In this document: piece after piece, positions 17,037 to 25,877 of the stretch
How positions within the stretch are numbered: position 1 is the first letter of the stretch
Layout of the letters: every line of letters starts with the position of its first letter
Source of the DNA: G963676655 sp963678305
GTDB lineage: Bacteria; Verrucomicrobiota; Lentisphaeria; Victivallales; Victivallaceae
Direction: 5' to 3'
Assembly (NCBI GenBank): GCA_963678305.2
Contig: CAXXVV010000012.1
Location: 248,001 to 312,000, forward strand
Length of the DNA stretch: 64,000 bases
Position numbers and translations under genes: made by a program
The notes under the pieces: generated by a model
Databases searched by the model: none
Told to the model about the DNA's origin: nothing
The model's input: only the letters and a program-made list of their open reading frames with translations

Positions 17037-18749
17037 ATGCCTGATCAACTCACGGGCGAGCCTGGCGTTGAATATGTCAGCAATCGCAATAATGGAATGT
17101 ATGTCGCAATTGCTCTGGTTATCGGTTTTATCAGCAGCGGATTTATTTTATTGGTGATGTTTGTCGCAATTGCGACTGCCGGTCCGGGCAAATCCTCCTC
17201 CCCCACTTTTATCGGCGCGTTGTCCATTGTGCCGGTTTTTGCTTTCCTGTATGCCATAAGGTTGATGAAAAGCGCGGTCAGGGTAACGGTTGCTGCGGCT
17301 GGGATAACTCTGCATGGTTTTGCCTCCAGAAAATATATCTCGTTCAGCGATATTGTTTCGCTCAAAAGAAACAAACAGCAAGGGGTGGAGTCAGTTGATA
17401 TCGTGATCATCTGCGATGCTAAAGGTAAAGAACTGGGTAGAATAAGTAGTATTTTGACCGGGTTTCCGCAATTGGTTCAGCTTATCGAAGACCGTTCGGC
17501 TATGGCGGTCGGGCATCAAACCTATGACCGTGATAAGGATATGACCGAACGCAAGAATACCGATGTCCGCAAGCTCCGCCGCAACGGTATTATCCTGATT
17601 GTCTTTGCCTTTTTCAGCCTTGCTCTCGGAACCTGGGGCGCTGTCGAATATTATTTCAAATCTCAATTGCACAATCACGGTACGGAGATTCAGGCGAAGA
17701 TTGTCAGGCATTACATGTACAATGTTACGCCTCGTCTTGAATATAGTTTCAAAGCGAAAGACGGCTCGGAACATTCAAATGATGTTATGATGGGCCAAAG
17801 TGCGTGGGATGCTTTGAAAAACGCCAAAACAGTTAAAGTCAAATATCTGGAAGCGAGTCCATCATGGAACTCACTGGCCGCCGCTGCCAGTGATACTGAC
17901 GATAATCTGCTTATGATTATTATCGGCCTGGCCGGCATCATCATTTTTGCCCCGATTGCAATCATCGCGCTGAAAGGTTACGATGTTGTATCTGAAAACG
18001 GCAAAATATTTGTTCGCAAGGCCGGCGATATTTCAGATCAATTTGAATCGGAAGAGAATCAGGGGCCATCGGGGACGCCGCCGCCGATGCCGCAATTTCT
18101 GCCGTCTCGTCCTGAAGATGCTGCTGGTGGTCGTGAGGAAGTGCCGCAGGGCGCATCTGAAGCGATATCCCGGATCGATATCCCGGAGACGGCTGCATTG
18201 CCTCTGCCGCCCTTGCCGGGGCCTTCTGCGGGTTCTCCGGCCGTGCCTCTGGTCGATAATAAAACGCCTGGCGGAATAATTGCGTTCGGGATTATTAATA
18301 TCGTTTTTGGCCTGATCACTCTTATGGTGAATTTTTTCCGGGTTGTATTTGCGGCGTTGAGTAATTCTGATACGATGAATCTGGGTGATATGCAGTTTGA
18401 GTTTGACGGGTTTATTATGGTGGTCTTTGCTCTGTTCAGTTCCGGCGCGGCGATGTTGCTTTTGATCTCCGCACCGGGACTTTTCAAAATGCGGAAATGG
18501 GGAAGAACGCTGGCACTTATTGCCGGTTGGTGGACGATTGCAATGGACATTGCCGGGATAGCTGCTACTATTATACCTGCTATATCTGCCGGAACGGACA
18601 ACCTTGGTCAGATTCCAAAAGCTCCGTACGTGGCCGGAATCATCGGGTCAGTCATTTTTTCCCTGATTTTGATGATATACCCGATTGTGATGGTTCTGGT
18701 ATTGAGCAAACGCGATACGAAACAGCTTTTTAACCAGAACTATTCATAA
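17037..18749 (+). CDS. Multi-domain membrane protein with DUF3592-like segment
   Basis: A 570-residue integral membrane protein. Two N-terminal helices (about 20-45 and 60-76) are followed by a PH-like/EbsA-like cytosolic stretch (about 78-155). A second helix at about 182-203 leads to a DUF3592-like extracytoplasmic domain (TEIQAKIVRHYMYNVTPRLE, then a VKVKYL segment) and another helix at about 285-308. After a proline-rich linker (about 340-410) the C-terminal third has four hydrophobic segments. The architecture looks like fusion of separate small membrane modules; function is unknown. The start has GGGAG at good spacing. It is divergent from the TRL lipoprotein gene and probably monocistronic. 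Confidence 0.65.
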   Translation: MPDQLTGEPGVEYVSNRNNGMYVAIALVIGFISSGFILLVMFVAIATAGPGKSSSPTFIGALSIVPVFAFLYAIRLMKSAVRVTVAAAGITLHGFASRKYISFSDIVSLKRNKQQGVESVDIVIICDAKGKELGRISSILTGFPQLVQLIEDRSAMAVGHQTYDRDKDMTERKNTDVRKLRRNGIILIVFAFFSLALGTWGAVEYYFKSQLHNHGTEIQAKIVRHYMYNVTPRLEYSFKAKDGSEHSNDVMMGQSAWDALKNAKTVKVKYLEASPSWNSLAAAASDTDDNLLMIIIGLAGIIIFAPIAIIALKGYDVVSENGKIFVRKAGDISDQFESEENQGPSGTPPPMPQFLPSRPEDAAGGREEVPQGASEAISRIDIPETAALPLPPLPGPSAGSPAVPLVDNKTPGGIIAFGIINIVFGLITLMVNFFRVVFAALSNSDTMNLGDMQFEFDGFIMVVFALFSSGAAMLLLISAPGLFKMRKWGRTLALIAGWWTIAMDIAGIAATIIPAISAGTDNLGQIPKAPYVAGIIGSVIFSLILMIYPIVMVLVLSKRDTKQLFNQNYS

Positions 18750-18802
18750 AAAATGGATGAGCAGATTGCAACAGGTAACCATAAATTTGTGAATAATTCA
18801 GA

Positions 18803-19582
18803 TTAGATAACCATTCCGTGTTTCTGCATCAGGCTGCGCAGGTTCTCTCCGAGAATTTTACGTTTCACCTGGTCACTGAACAAGCCGTTGATCACCCTGA
18901 CGATCGGGGTGCCGGGTTCGTTAATCGGAAAGTCACTACCGTAGAACAGCTGGTCTTCGATTCCTGCATTGACTGCGTATTCAAGCATGCCAAGCCGCTC
19001 GTGTCCGCTGCCGCAGATGTCCAGATAAACAGTCGGATAGTTGCGGGCAAAGCCGATGTTTTGTAATATCCTGTCGCGCGAGCCTCCGAGATGACTCACC
19101 ACCAGCGGTAATTCCGGGAAGGAGTCAACAATCCTGGCCATTGCTTCGACTTCCTGACAGTGAAGCTGCAAGATAAACCCGTTGTCACTCAGGAGAGAGA
19201 ACATGGCTTTTACTTTATCATGCTCCAGGCTCCAGTCGGCCAGATACGGGCACAATTCGCCACACCAGAAATAACCCGCAGATTTAAATTTAGCGACGAT
19301 TTCCTCATTGGCTTCGGGGAATTCCGGATGCAGAATACAACCAGGAATGATCTTTAATTTGGTGGTTCCCGCCAGTTCAAGACAGTGATCGTTCGCGACA
19401 ATCAGATGATTCGAGTCTTGAATGTTGCAGCCGACGGATTGTACTGCTACTTGAATATTATTTTTCAGTAAATAGGAGAGATATTCATCATAATTATTGA
19501 AGAGCGGCACCCAACTCATAAAATTGCCGTCTATTTCAGGACCGTGGATATGGCAATCAGCAATAAAATATTCTGAATACAT
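18803..19582 (-). CDS. Amidohydrolase-family metal-dependent hydrolase
   Basis: A 259-residue TIM-barrel protein of the amidohydrolase_2 type (the family of decarboxylases such as ACMSD and of sugar lactonases). The N-terminal metal motif is DCHIHG. A middle His region (QLHCQEVEAM) and VVSHLGG follow, and the late catalytic Asp lies in FYGSDFPINEPGTP. The real start is the ATG at 19582, preceded by AAGGAA; an upstream in-frame extension reads into the small lipoprotein gene. It is last in a minus-strand run behind a coiled-coil anchor and two tiny envelope genes, so it may be expressed with them, though a functional link is not evident. Substrate unknown. Confidence 0.78.
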   Translation of the reverse strand: MYSEYFIADCHIHGPEIDGNFMSWVPLFNNYDEYLSYLLKNNIQVAVQSVGCNIQDSNHLIVANDHCLELAGTTKLKIIPGCILHPEFPEANEEIVAKFKSAGYFWCGELCPYLADWSLEHDKVKAMFSLLSDNGFILQLHCQEVEAMARIVDSFPELPLVVSHLGGSRDRILQNIGFARNYPTVYLDICGSGHERLGMLEYAVNAGIEDQLFYGSDFPINEPGTPIVRVINGLFSDQVKRKILGENLRSLMQKHGMVI

Positions 19583-19592
19583 GCTTGTTTCC

Positions 19593-19757
19593 TTATTTAC
19601 CAGTAAAACCTGACGATTCCCAGGAGGCAGGACGATTTTGTGGCAGTGGACTGTATCCTCGACGTTCCTGTGGTGATATAAGCGCATCGCAACCGTTCAA
19701 AAACAAGATACATACCAGCAGTAACAAAGCAAAAACAATCTTTCGCAAAGCGAACAT
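19593..19757 (-). CDS. 54-residue lipoprotein
   Basis: A tiny gene with good evidence despite its size. The product starts MFALRKIVFALLLLV and has a lipobox at residues 20-23 (LNGC, C23). The mature part of about 32 residues is Pro/Arg rich (ERRGYSPLPQNRPASWE). Its ATG overlaps the stop of the upstream 78-residue gene by one base (TAATG), a classic coupling arrangement, and it ends 10 bases before the amidohydrolase ATG. The PQNRPA-W-E pattern looks like a conserved short motif of small PVC-group lipoproteins, but I cannot name a family. Confidence 0.72.
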   Translation of the reverse strand: MFALRKIVFALLLLVCILFLNGCDALISPQERRGYSPLPQNRPASWESSGFTGK

Positions 19758-19993
19758 TATTTAGCTTTTTCCGCCTTGGCAGGTTTCGCCGCTTCCGCCG
19801 GTTTCGCTGTTTCCGCCGGTTTCGCTGTTTCCGCAACTGGAGCAGGGGATGAAGATCCACCACCGCTGAAGCGCTCGATCAGAGTCTTGTCCAAACCGTA
19901 AGAGGCCATTTCGTCATATTGAAAAAAAACTGAAGTGCCAATAGCCAATACAGCCAGAAAATTGAATATTAAGAAGAATTTGGATGTAAACAT
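19757..19993 (-). CDS. Small anchored protein with KPAEx repeats
   Basis: A 78-residue protein with one N-terminal hydrophobic helix (about residues 5-25). A short acidic region follows and then a C-terminal tail of repeated ETAKPA/EAAKPA units, ending in Lys/Ala. Such Ala/Lys/Pro tails extend through the periplasm or bind anionic surfaces, so an envelope spacer role is likely (inference). It starts with CAGGAG, lies 18 bases after the coiled-coil gene, and overlaps the next lipoprotein gene by one base. Confidence 0.68.
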   Translation of the reverse strand: MFTSKFFLIFNFLAVLAIGTSVFFQYDEMASYGLDKTLIERFSGGGSSSPAPVAETAKPAETAKPAEAAKPAKAEKAK

Positions 19994-20011
19994 TAATAAC
20001 GCTCCTGACGC

Positions 20012-21226
20012 TTAGATAGTGGACGCGAATACAACAGAGTCTCCAACTTTGATGTCGTGACCGCTTGTACTGCCTGCCACTACGTTGGCGATAGAACAGT
20101 TTTCATCGACTTTGACCAGTTTGATCTTGCCAATAAACTGCGGACTGCCGGAATCCAGATTACGAATGACGACAAATTGGTCTCCGGTCTTGACTTCCGG
20201 ATTTACGTAGTTGATTTTCTTGCCGATACGCTGTTTGACCGTAGCATTGGCTCCGAGGTCAACAACTACAAATCCGAACTTACGGCTTACTTCGACAATG
20301 GCGCCTTTGGTTGCGCTTCGGACATCTTTGCTGCCATCAACCCATGGTTTCGGAATTACCGCGGTATCAACACCCGCAATAATCTTTTTCAGGCTTCTTA
20401 TTTCAGTATCTCTATCTTTGATTGTATCATTTAAACTGGCAATTTTATTATCTTTTTGAGATACGCTTCTGCCGTAACCCTTGATTCTGCTGTTAGCGGA
20501 GGCCAGTTGCTTTTTAGTATTGTGGAGTTCGCTCTGAATCTTTATTACCCCTTTATAGACATTCGGAAGGGCTTTATTGTAAGAATTACCAATAACATCA
20601 CGGCGAGGAACGCCTACTTTGGATGCAATATCAGCCATATATCTGTCAAATGTGGCTCTACGAGTATACATCGCTCCAATAGTTGCGCTTAATTTATCCA
20701 GGTTCGAGCTGTATTGCGAACTTTTGAGATCTTCAACAGTCATCCTTATTTTGACTTTACCAGCAACTTGAACAACTTTATTAAGGCAATCGTCATTACG
20801 TTCTTTAATATCTTTGATATCTCTTACCAGTTTGCTGCTGCTGCCGGCATATTTTTCCAAATCCTGAAAAGCTGCATTGTTCCCGTACTTGAGTACTTCC
20901 ATGATACCGGCAATCTCACGGATGCTTTTTACCAAATCATTGCGCTGCGTAACAACCGCATCAGCCTGTTTTTTCAAAGCGGGCAGTTTGCTGTCAAGAT
21001 CAGCGTAGTTCTTGTGGCCGAGTGCATCCGGGGAAAGCGTGGACGCCGTTTTTGTGCCGGCTCCGGAATCGAGGACTTTCGCGGTGGCATTAATTGATTG
21101 CGCCATCTTATCCCAGCCGCTGATCATCTGAGTCCTTTTTTCATAAAGGAAATATGAACTTGCGGCTGACAATGCGGCCAAAATGAAAATAAGGATACAG
21201 AGTAAAATATTTAAGATTTTTATCAT
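20012..21226 (-). CDS. Membrane-anchored coiled-coil protein
   Basis: A 404-residue protein with an N-terminal membrane anchor (about residues 4-28). Helical, coiled-coil-prone regions follow (about 75-260, with a strong heptad stretch around SELHNTKKQLASANSRIKGY through RDTEIRSLKKII). The C-terminal ~110 residues are beta-rich (KGAIVEVSRKFGFVVVDLGA, VKTGDQFVVIRNLD, IKVGDSVVF) and look like a small barrel such as those capping envelope proteins. It probably sits on the outside of the inner membrane. No catalytic motif is seen. It is the first gene of a run with two tiny envelope genes and an amidohydrolase. CAGGAG lies before the ATG, and a palindrome is present upstream. Confidence 0.7.
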   Translation of the reverse strand: MIKILNILLCILIFILAALSAASSYFLYEKRTQMISGWDKMAQSINATAKVLDSGAGTKTASTLSPDALGHKNYADLDSKLPALKKQADAVVTQRNDLVKSIREIAGIMEVLKYGNNAAFQDLEKYAGSSSKLVRDIKDIKERNDDCLNKVVQVAGKVKIRMTVEDLKSSQYSSNLDKLSATIGAMYTRRATFDRYMADIASKVGVPRRDVIGNSYNKALPNVYKGVIKIQSELHNTKKQLASANSRIKGYGRSVSQKDNKIASLNDTIKDRDTEIRSLKKIIAGVDTAVIPKPWVDGSKDVRSATKGAIVEVSRKFGFVVVDLGANATVKQRIGKKINYVNPEVKTGDQFVVIRNLDSGSPQFIGKIKLVKVDENCSIANVVAGSTSGHDIKVGDSVVFASTI

Positions 21227-21629
21227 ATAACGTCTCCTGAGTGCCCCCTGAGGTTAATTATGTTTTTTATTATATCTCTCAATTTGCTTGCCATAGTAAT
21301 ACAATGTTTAAAATGAATTCAACTTGTTGAAATTATCACAACAAAAGTATTTTTTCAACCCCTGAAATGCATTTTTCATCAAAAAAATTGAACTGAATTC
21401 AGCTCCGGGCAAATCTTTTACGCCCGTAAAGAATATTCTGTTAGAAATTAGAATATATCTATCAATAACTTACGTATTCATTTTTCAGGATCATTCCTGA
21501 CGGAATCAGCAAATTATATCCGTATAAAAAATATGTTTTTCCGGTTGCTGAATCACCGTTATATTTATTATTTGATGTTTATTAACTATAGTCTAAATCG
21601 ACCCGCTGCGATTCATTTCCACACTTGAA
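21227..21629. other. AT-rich gap with palindrome TTCAACTTGTTGAA
   Basis: Four hundred bases lie between the coiled-coil operon start and the VOC gene end, with no credible gene. A palindrome with 6-bp arms occurs at 21318-21331, about 95 bases upstream of the operon ATG, a fair position for an operator. The rest is AT-rich with A-runs and no further structure I can defend. Confidence 0.4.
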
Positions 21630-22040
21630 TCAGTGCAGAATGCAGTTTTTCCGGGTAATCTGGGAACTGCTGCCGGTGTATTCATGGAATTCTATTCTGG
21701 TCCCGTCCGGATCGGTAGTCCAGATTTGCCATGACTGATCGGCTCCCAGTTTTTTGTCCGTTGTGTCATATCCATTTTCTTTCAGTTGCCGGGATATTTG
21801 AGTGATATCGTCTACTTCCAGACAGAAATGAGAAATCGGTGATTTTGCTTCCGACTCAACCTCATCTCGTAAAAAAACTTCAATGTAGCTGCCTTTGGAA
21901 ATCTCCAGATAAAATCCGATTATCCGGTTATCTTTAATAAAATCAAAAGCCTTTATACACCCCAGTCCCTTGCAGTAAAAGCGTTCCGTGGCTGCTAGAT
22001 CAGTTGCGGATAAGCAAACATGGGCAAAACCTTTGATCAT
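21630..22040 (-). CDS. VOC superfamily protein (glyoxalase-like)
   Basis: A 136-residue protein of the vicinal oxygen chelate fold, made of two beta-alpha-beta-beta-beta modules. The N-terminal GFAHVCLSATDLAATERFYCKG is the typical first module with a metal-ligand His. The second module has SHFCLEVDDITQISRQLKENG and ends in TDPDGTRIEFHEY, which supplies the usual Glu ligand. Substrate is unknown: family members include glyoxalase I, dioxygenases and antibiotic-binding proteins. A GGAGA ribosome site lies before the ATG. It appears monocistronic, with 328 bases of leader and no evident partner. Confidence 0.85.
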   Translation of the reverse strand: MIKGFAHVCLSATDLAATERFYCKGLGCIKAFDFIKDNRIIGFYLEISKGSYIEVFLRDEVESEAKSPISHFCLEVDDITQISRQLKENGYDTTDKKLGADQSWQIWTTDPDGTRIEFHEYTGSSSQITRKNCILH

Positions 22041-22322
22041 ATATCTATCTCCATTTGTAACAATAAAATTTACGATACTATAATATAGGGAAACGGAAAA
22101 TCAAATAGCAGTTTGAAAAGAAAACGAATCTCCCTCAGCCATCCCGCAAGCGGGATAGCTTAAGTTAAATGTCCACAGTCTACAGTTAACAGCAAAGACA
22201 ATATAGTTAATCTGGCGTTCAAAGCATATTCAAAGTGACCGTTACTCACGTCAAAGCATGCTGGAAATATGTAAGACCCGACAAAGAGCATCAGGGAAAT
22301 ATAAATATTGAGCTCAAAAAAA

Positions 22323-22343
22323 AGCGCGGCATAAAACCGCGCT
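22323..22343 (-). terminator. Rho-independent terminator of the oxidoreductase operon
   Basis: On the minus strand AGCGCGG (22343-22337), a 7-base loop and CCGCGCT (22329-22323) are followed by seven T residues. It sits 26 bases past the stop of the Gfo/Idh/MocA gene. Confidence 0.85.
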
Positions 22344-22368
22344 TTTATCAAGTAGAATTACGGGCAAA

Positions 22369-23418
22369 TTAGAGAGCGAATTGAGAATTCTTCTTTACTT
22401 GCTCTGTTACTTTAACCACTTCCAGTGCTTCCTTCATTGTAATCGGGAAAGGTACGCCTTCGCGAATCGCGTCGTACATGTGTTTCCATATTACATAGGT
22501 GTCGCAACCGGTTGCCGGAGCCGAATCAAATGTTTTCTCGATCCAGACAAGCTGCTCCGGATTGCCGAATGAGTTGTCGATCGGCGGAGAAGCCGGATCA
22601 GCGGCAATATCCATCAGTTCGACTTCCGGATCAAGGTATTTCATGGTTATCTGATTGCCTTCGCACTTTAACGCGCCCCGTGAACCGTGTATCAGGTATT
22701 GAGGTTCGGAGATGGCGGACCCGCCGCTGATTTCCAAATCAATGATGCGATCATTTTCACCTTTCATGATGATTTTCAGGTGATCTTCGGCATTACCTAC
22801 CGCCGCGACTTTCTTGAGATCGCTCCACAGTTCTTTAAGCGGGGATTCAAGCAGCCGCAAACCATGATCGATGATATGCGGCCCCCAGTTGTTGAGCTGG
22901 CCGCCGCCGCACTCAATGATCGTCTGCCAGTCGTTGCGGCGCTGATAGTTGTTGCGGCGCAACTTGATTTCGTAGACATCGCCGAGCAGTCCCTCCGCCA
23001 TGATTTCGCGGATGTGCTGGTATTCCGGTTCAAAACGGCGGTTGTGCCGCAGATAGAGTTTGCCGGGAAACTTTTTATCGGCTTCAGCCAGACGCAGGGC
23101 GTCGGCATAGGTCAGCGCGATCGGTTTTTCCTGGAAAACGTATTTTCCCGCTTCAAGACATTGGATCGCGTGGTTAACATGATCAGGAGAACGGGTGGCG
23201 ACGGAAACCAGTTCGACTTCGTCATCAGCCAGCAGTTCTTCAATGCTGCCGTAAGTTTTGCAACCGCATTTTTCCGCCATCGCTTTGCAATGTGCCGGGT
23301 CGATATCGGCGGCGGCGACTATTTCAAACAGATCAGGATATCGGTCGATTTCAGCTGTATGCATGCCGTACCCGGCCCGTCCGATCCCCAGGATTCCAAC
23401 TTTAATTTTATCAGCCAT
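22369..23418 (-). CDS. Gfo/Idh/MocA family oxidoreductase
   Basis: A 349-residue NAD(P)-dependent oxidoreductase. The N-terminal Rossmann fold starts VGILGIGRAGYG (residues about 7-18). The catalytic Lys motif is VFQEKPIALTYADA (EKP), and the C-terminal alpha/beta domain contains GGGQLNNWGPHIIDHG, the usual G-x-x-x-D-x-G-x-H region. It likely oxidises a sugar, inositol or sugar-acid derivative in the cytosol. It follows the isomerase gene by 13 bases in an operon closed by a strong terminator, and the divergent AraC gene probably controls the pair. GAGAGG precedes the ATG. Exact substrate unknown. Confidence 0.9.
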   Translation of the reverse strand: MADKIKVGILGIGRAGYGMHTAEIDRYPDLFEIVAAADIDPAHCKAMAEKCGCKTYGSIEELLADDEVELVSVATRSPDHVNHAIQCLEAGKYVFQEKPIALTYADALRLAEADKKFPGKLYLRHNRRFEPEYQHIREIMAEGLLGDVYEIKLRRNNYQRRNDWQTIIECGGGQLNNWGPHIIDHGLRLLESPLKELWSDLKKVAAVGNAEDHLKIIMKGENDRIIDLEISGGSAISEPQYLIHGSRGALKCEGNQITMKYLDPEVELMDIAADPASPPIDNSFGNPEQLVWIEKTFDSAPATGCDTYVIWKHMYDAIREGVPFPITMKEALEVVKVTEQVKKNSQFAL

Positions 23419-23431
23419 TCTTCTAAACCTC

Positions 23432-24181
23432 TCAGCTCATTGCTGCTTTTGCGTAATTAATGCTGACCGCAAGGTCCTCCAGCGGATCGCGAAGGTGGTT
23501 GTCATGCTCAATGAATATCCAACCGTCATAACCGACTTCAAGCAGTGCTTTGATGACATCGGCGTTATCAAAACCGTTGTTACCTGCGCCTAGTTCGCAG
23601 AACCGGTATCCCGGGATGCCGTCTTCACGGGTTTCCCCGGTCAAAAAGACGTCTTTCAGGTGAACAACGCAGAAACGTTCGTGGTACTTGCGGACGACTT
23701 CAACCGGGTCGCCGCCGGCCATCGACATGTGCCCGGCATCGAAAACCACCCTGGCTTCCGGAACGGCTTTCATGAAGTCTTCAAACTCCTGCTGGTTCTC
23801 AATGCGCTGATGCATGTGGTTGTGCAGGGCTACTTTAATGCCGAACTTGCTTACCGCACGACACATTTCACGGGAGCGCCGGCAGAAGACATCGAAGTCA
23901 ACTTTGCGGTCATTTTGGCCCGGGGTCAGCCAGACATATTCCTTGCCGAGCCCGGCGGTCCATTCAACCCCGACCTGGACGTTCGGTCCACGGCAGGTAG
24001 TGAAGTCCATTCCGAGTTTCCGGTACAAAGTAGCTTTATTCAAGGCGTCTGAAGCGCTGCAGGCCTCAAGCCGTTCAATTCCGTTAAATCCAAGCTCTTT
24101 CAAGGCCAAAAGGCGATCTTCAAGGTTGTAAAGTCCGCCATACCATACGCTCATTCCAAAATCTGCAACACCGAATTTCAT
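23432..24181 (-). CDS. Sugar phosphate isomerase/epimerase (xylose isomerase-like TIM barrel)
   Basis: A 249-residue protein of the AP-endonuclease-2/xylose isomerase-like barrel family. Metal-ligand strands are visible: LHNHMHQRIEN, VVFDAGHMSMAGGDP, VHLKDVFLTG and IFIEHDNHLRDP. Such proteins isomerise or epimerise keto sugars and inosose derivatives, and often pair with Gfo/Idh/MocA dehydrogenases, as here. The start is the ATG at 24181 (GGAG upstream); a longer frame reaching into the regulator's promoter region is not used. First gene of the two-gene operon, divergent from an AraC-type regulator 72 bases away. Confidence 0.87.
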   Translation of the reverse strand: MKFGVADFGMSVWYGGLYNLEDRLLALKELGFNGIERLEACSASDALNKATLYRKLGMDFTTCRGPNVQVGVEWTAGLGKEYVWLTPGQNDRKVDFDVFCRRSREMCRAVSKFGIKVALHNHMHQRIENQQEFEDFMKAVPEARVVFDAGHMSMAGGDPVEVVRKYHERFCVVHLKDVFLTGETREDGIPGYRFCELGAGNNGFDNADVIKALLEVGYDGWIFIEHDNHLRDPLEDLAVSINYAKAAMS

Positions 24182-24253
24182 GATATTCTCCATTTCATGA
24201 TTGACATTTTCAGGTATAATGGATAAAATATATATCAGTTTTAATAAAAAACA

Positions 24254-25090
24254 ATGGATGAAACAAGCAACTGTTTGGATAATTTGATCATGCAATACTT
24301 TGATGGTATTAATTTTATCAATATCGGAAGCTCTCCGGGAAGCAGTGATTTGATGGAACGGCGCTTCGGTGATTATTACGGACTTCAGTTCAACTATTCC
24401 GGCACTTTTGTGGTATCGGTGGAGAATGGCCCGGAGAAGGTGGTTAAAGGTCCTCATGTGCTGATAACGGAACCGAATGTGTTATTCAAATACGGCGCTC
24501 CGCCCGGAAAGACCAGACATCACTGTTTTATTTGTTTTAACGGGCCCAGGGTAAAACGATTTTATGCCGAAGGCCTTATGCTGCGCCGTAAACTGCCGCT
24601 TTTCGCGGTTAGAAACGGGGAAAAGTTTATGCAGATGTTCAACGAACTGACCGGTTGTTTGAAAATGGGACCGGCCAGATACGATTATGCCGTACATTTG
24701 CTTGAGGGGCTTTTGCTGGAACTTAATACCGATGACAACAGTTTTGAACCGGCCGGAATCCTGGCCGAGCCGATCTGGAGTCTCGCTGATGAAATAAGAA
24801 CGCACCCTGAACTTGAATGGGATTTTGCCCGTGAGGCGGAATCCATGAATATTTCATATCCGCATTTCAGGCGGGTATTTCAGTCGGTGATGGCGTGCCC
24901 GCCCGGAAGATTTGTGAATCTCTGCCGCCTGGAGAAGGCGGCTTCGCTGTTGATTGACGGTACTATGACCACCGCTGAAGTGGCGGAGGAGGTAGGAATC
25001 ATGGACCAGCAATATTTTTCACGGATATTCAAAAAACAGTTTCAACTGCCGCCCGGGGCTTTCCGCCGCGAATTCGGGCAGAGACCTTAA
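24254..25090 (+). CDS. AraC-family regulator next to isomerase/oxidoreductase operon
   Basis: A 278-residue transcription factor. An N-terminal cupin-like sensing domain (about residues 15-140, with KYGAPPGKTRHHCFICFNG) is followed by a C-terminal AraC-type DNA-binding domain (about 175-275). The second helix-turn-helix reads TTAEVAEEVGIMDQQYFSRI with the family's PPGAFRREFG end. It is divergent from the isomerase/Gfo-Idh-MocA operon with a 72-base shared region, so it most likely activates that operon in response to its substrate. The start has no clear ribosome site. Its stop overlaps the stop of the convergent pseudopilin gene by 4 bases. Confidence 0.88.
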   Translation: MDETSNCLDNLIMQYFDGINFINIGSSPGSSDLMERRFGDYYGLQFNYSGTFVVSVENGPEKVVKGPHVLITEPNVLFKYGAPPGKTRHHCFICFNGPRVKRFYAEGLMLRRKLPLFAVRNGEKFMQMFNELTGCLKMGPARYDYAVHLLEGLLLELNTDDNSFEPAGILAEPIWSLADEIRTHPELEWDFAREAESMNISYPHFRRVFQSVMACPPGRFVNLCRLEKAASLLIDGTMTTAEVAEEVGIMDQQYFSRIFKKQFQLPPGAFRREFGQRP

Positions 25091-25794
25091 TCTTTTGGAT
25101 CGATGGTCCACATGCCGCCGATTCTTGTGCCGTAAGACGGGTACGGGTACGGAGTTGTTTCAGAATAACTTAAAAACTTGCCGTGACCGTCGACAAAGGT
25201 GTAATTTGATTTGTTTTTGTTATCGTGCAGTTCCGCATACAAACCTCCGACCGATGAGGTGAATCCCAGGGGATAGCAAAGCGCTCCGCCCGCCCGGTCG
25301 CCTATTTTGTTGCTGGCTGACCAGTTTTCGATGTACAAAAGTGTTGTACTTGCCGCGGGAATTTTCGAGGTTTTCTGTCCACATGCCGCAGTTGTGGTGG
25401 TCGGCTGCCATGATGACGGTTTCCAGGCAATTGAATAAGACCGCGGTACGCCGCTGCTTACTTTTGTCTGATTGCTGGGACAGTTGCAGATTTTATAGCG
25501 TTTGGCTCCCTGACTTACATAACGGGCATCATCAGGCAAACCGAGGTAACTGCGGAGTCGATAGTCAAAGCCATATTCGTTGGTGGATTCATAAGGAGGC
25601 AGATAATCATCAAAATCCCCGGTATAGGCCAGGGTGGCTACCCCTAGCTGTTTCATCTGGTTGAGACATGAAATGCGTTTTCCGTTTTCTCTGGCCTTAT
25701 TCAGTGCCGGCAGCAGCATAGCCGCCAGGATCGCAATAATCGCTATCACGACAAGAAGTTCGATAAGTGTGAATTTTTTTGTTTCAGAGTTCAT
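25087..25794 (-). CDS. Pseudopilin-like protein (type II secretion G-like, DUF1559-like)
   Basis: A 235-residue type IV pilin-like protein. The N-terminal class III leader and helix read KKFTLIELLVVIAIIAILAA, with cleavage expected before the Phe. The globular part carries a CLNQMKQLGVATLAYTGD stretch and a late FVDGHGKF motif, typical of the large H-x-DG pseudopilin family abundant in Lentisphaerota and Planctomycetota. The ATG at 25794 has AGGAGG at ideal spacing. It is the last gene of a LacI-led minus-strand run after the double-LamG protein. Its function is unknown; no secretion-system core genes lie nearby. Confidence 0.85.
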   Translation of the reverse strand: MNSETKKFTLIELLVVIAIIAILAAMLLPALNKARENGKRISCLNQMKQLGVATLAYTGDFDDYLPPYESTNEYGFDYRLRSYLGLPDDARYVSQGAKRYKICNCPSNQTKVSSGVPRSYSIAWKPSSWQPTTTTAACGQKTSKIPAASTTLLYIENWSASNKIGDRAGGALCYPLGFTSSVGGLYAELHDNKNKSNYTFVDGHGKFLSYSETTPYPYPSYGTRIGGMWTIDPKD

Positions 25795-25877
25795 TTTCTT
25801 TCCTCCTGAACTTGATTTGAATTCCAATTTTCTGCTCTATCTATATAAAAACCGCACTACAATCGCTTTCAGTTCTT

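Noticed and set aside
19597..19863. An 88-codon minus-strand frame rich in Arg/Asn
   Set aside because: It is a shifted reading of two well-supported small genes, the KPAE-tail protein and the 54-residue lipoprotein.
22160..22351. A 63-codon minus-strand frame
   Set aside because: It overlaps the terminator hairpin of the oxidoreductase operon and has no protein character.
22687..23460. A 257-codon plus-strand frame
   Set aside because: Antisense to a complete Gfo/Idh/MocA gene and lacks any known motif.
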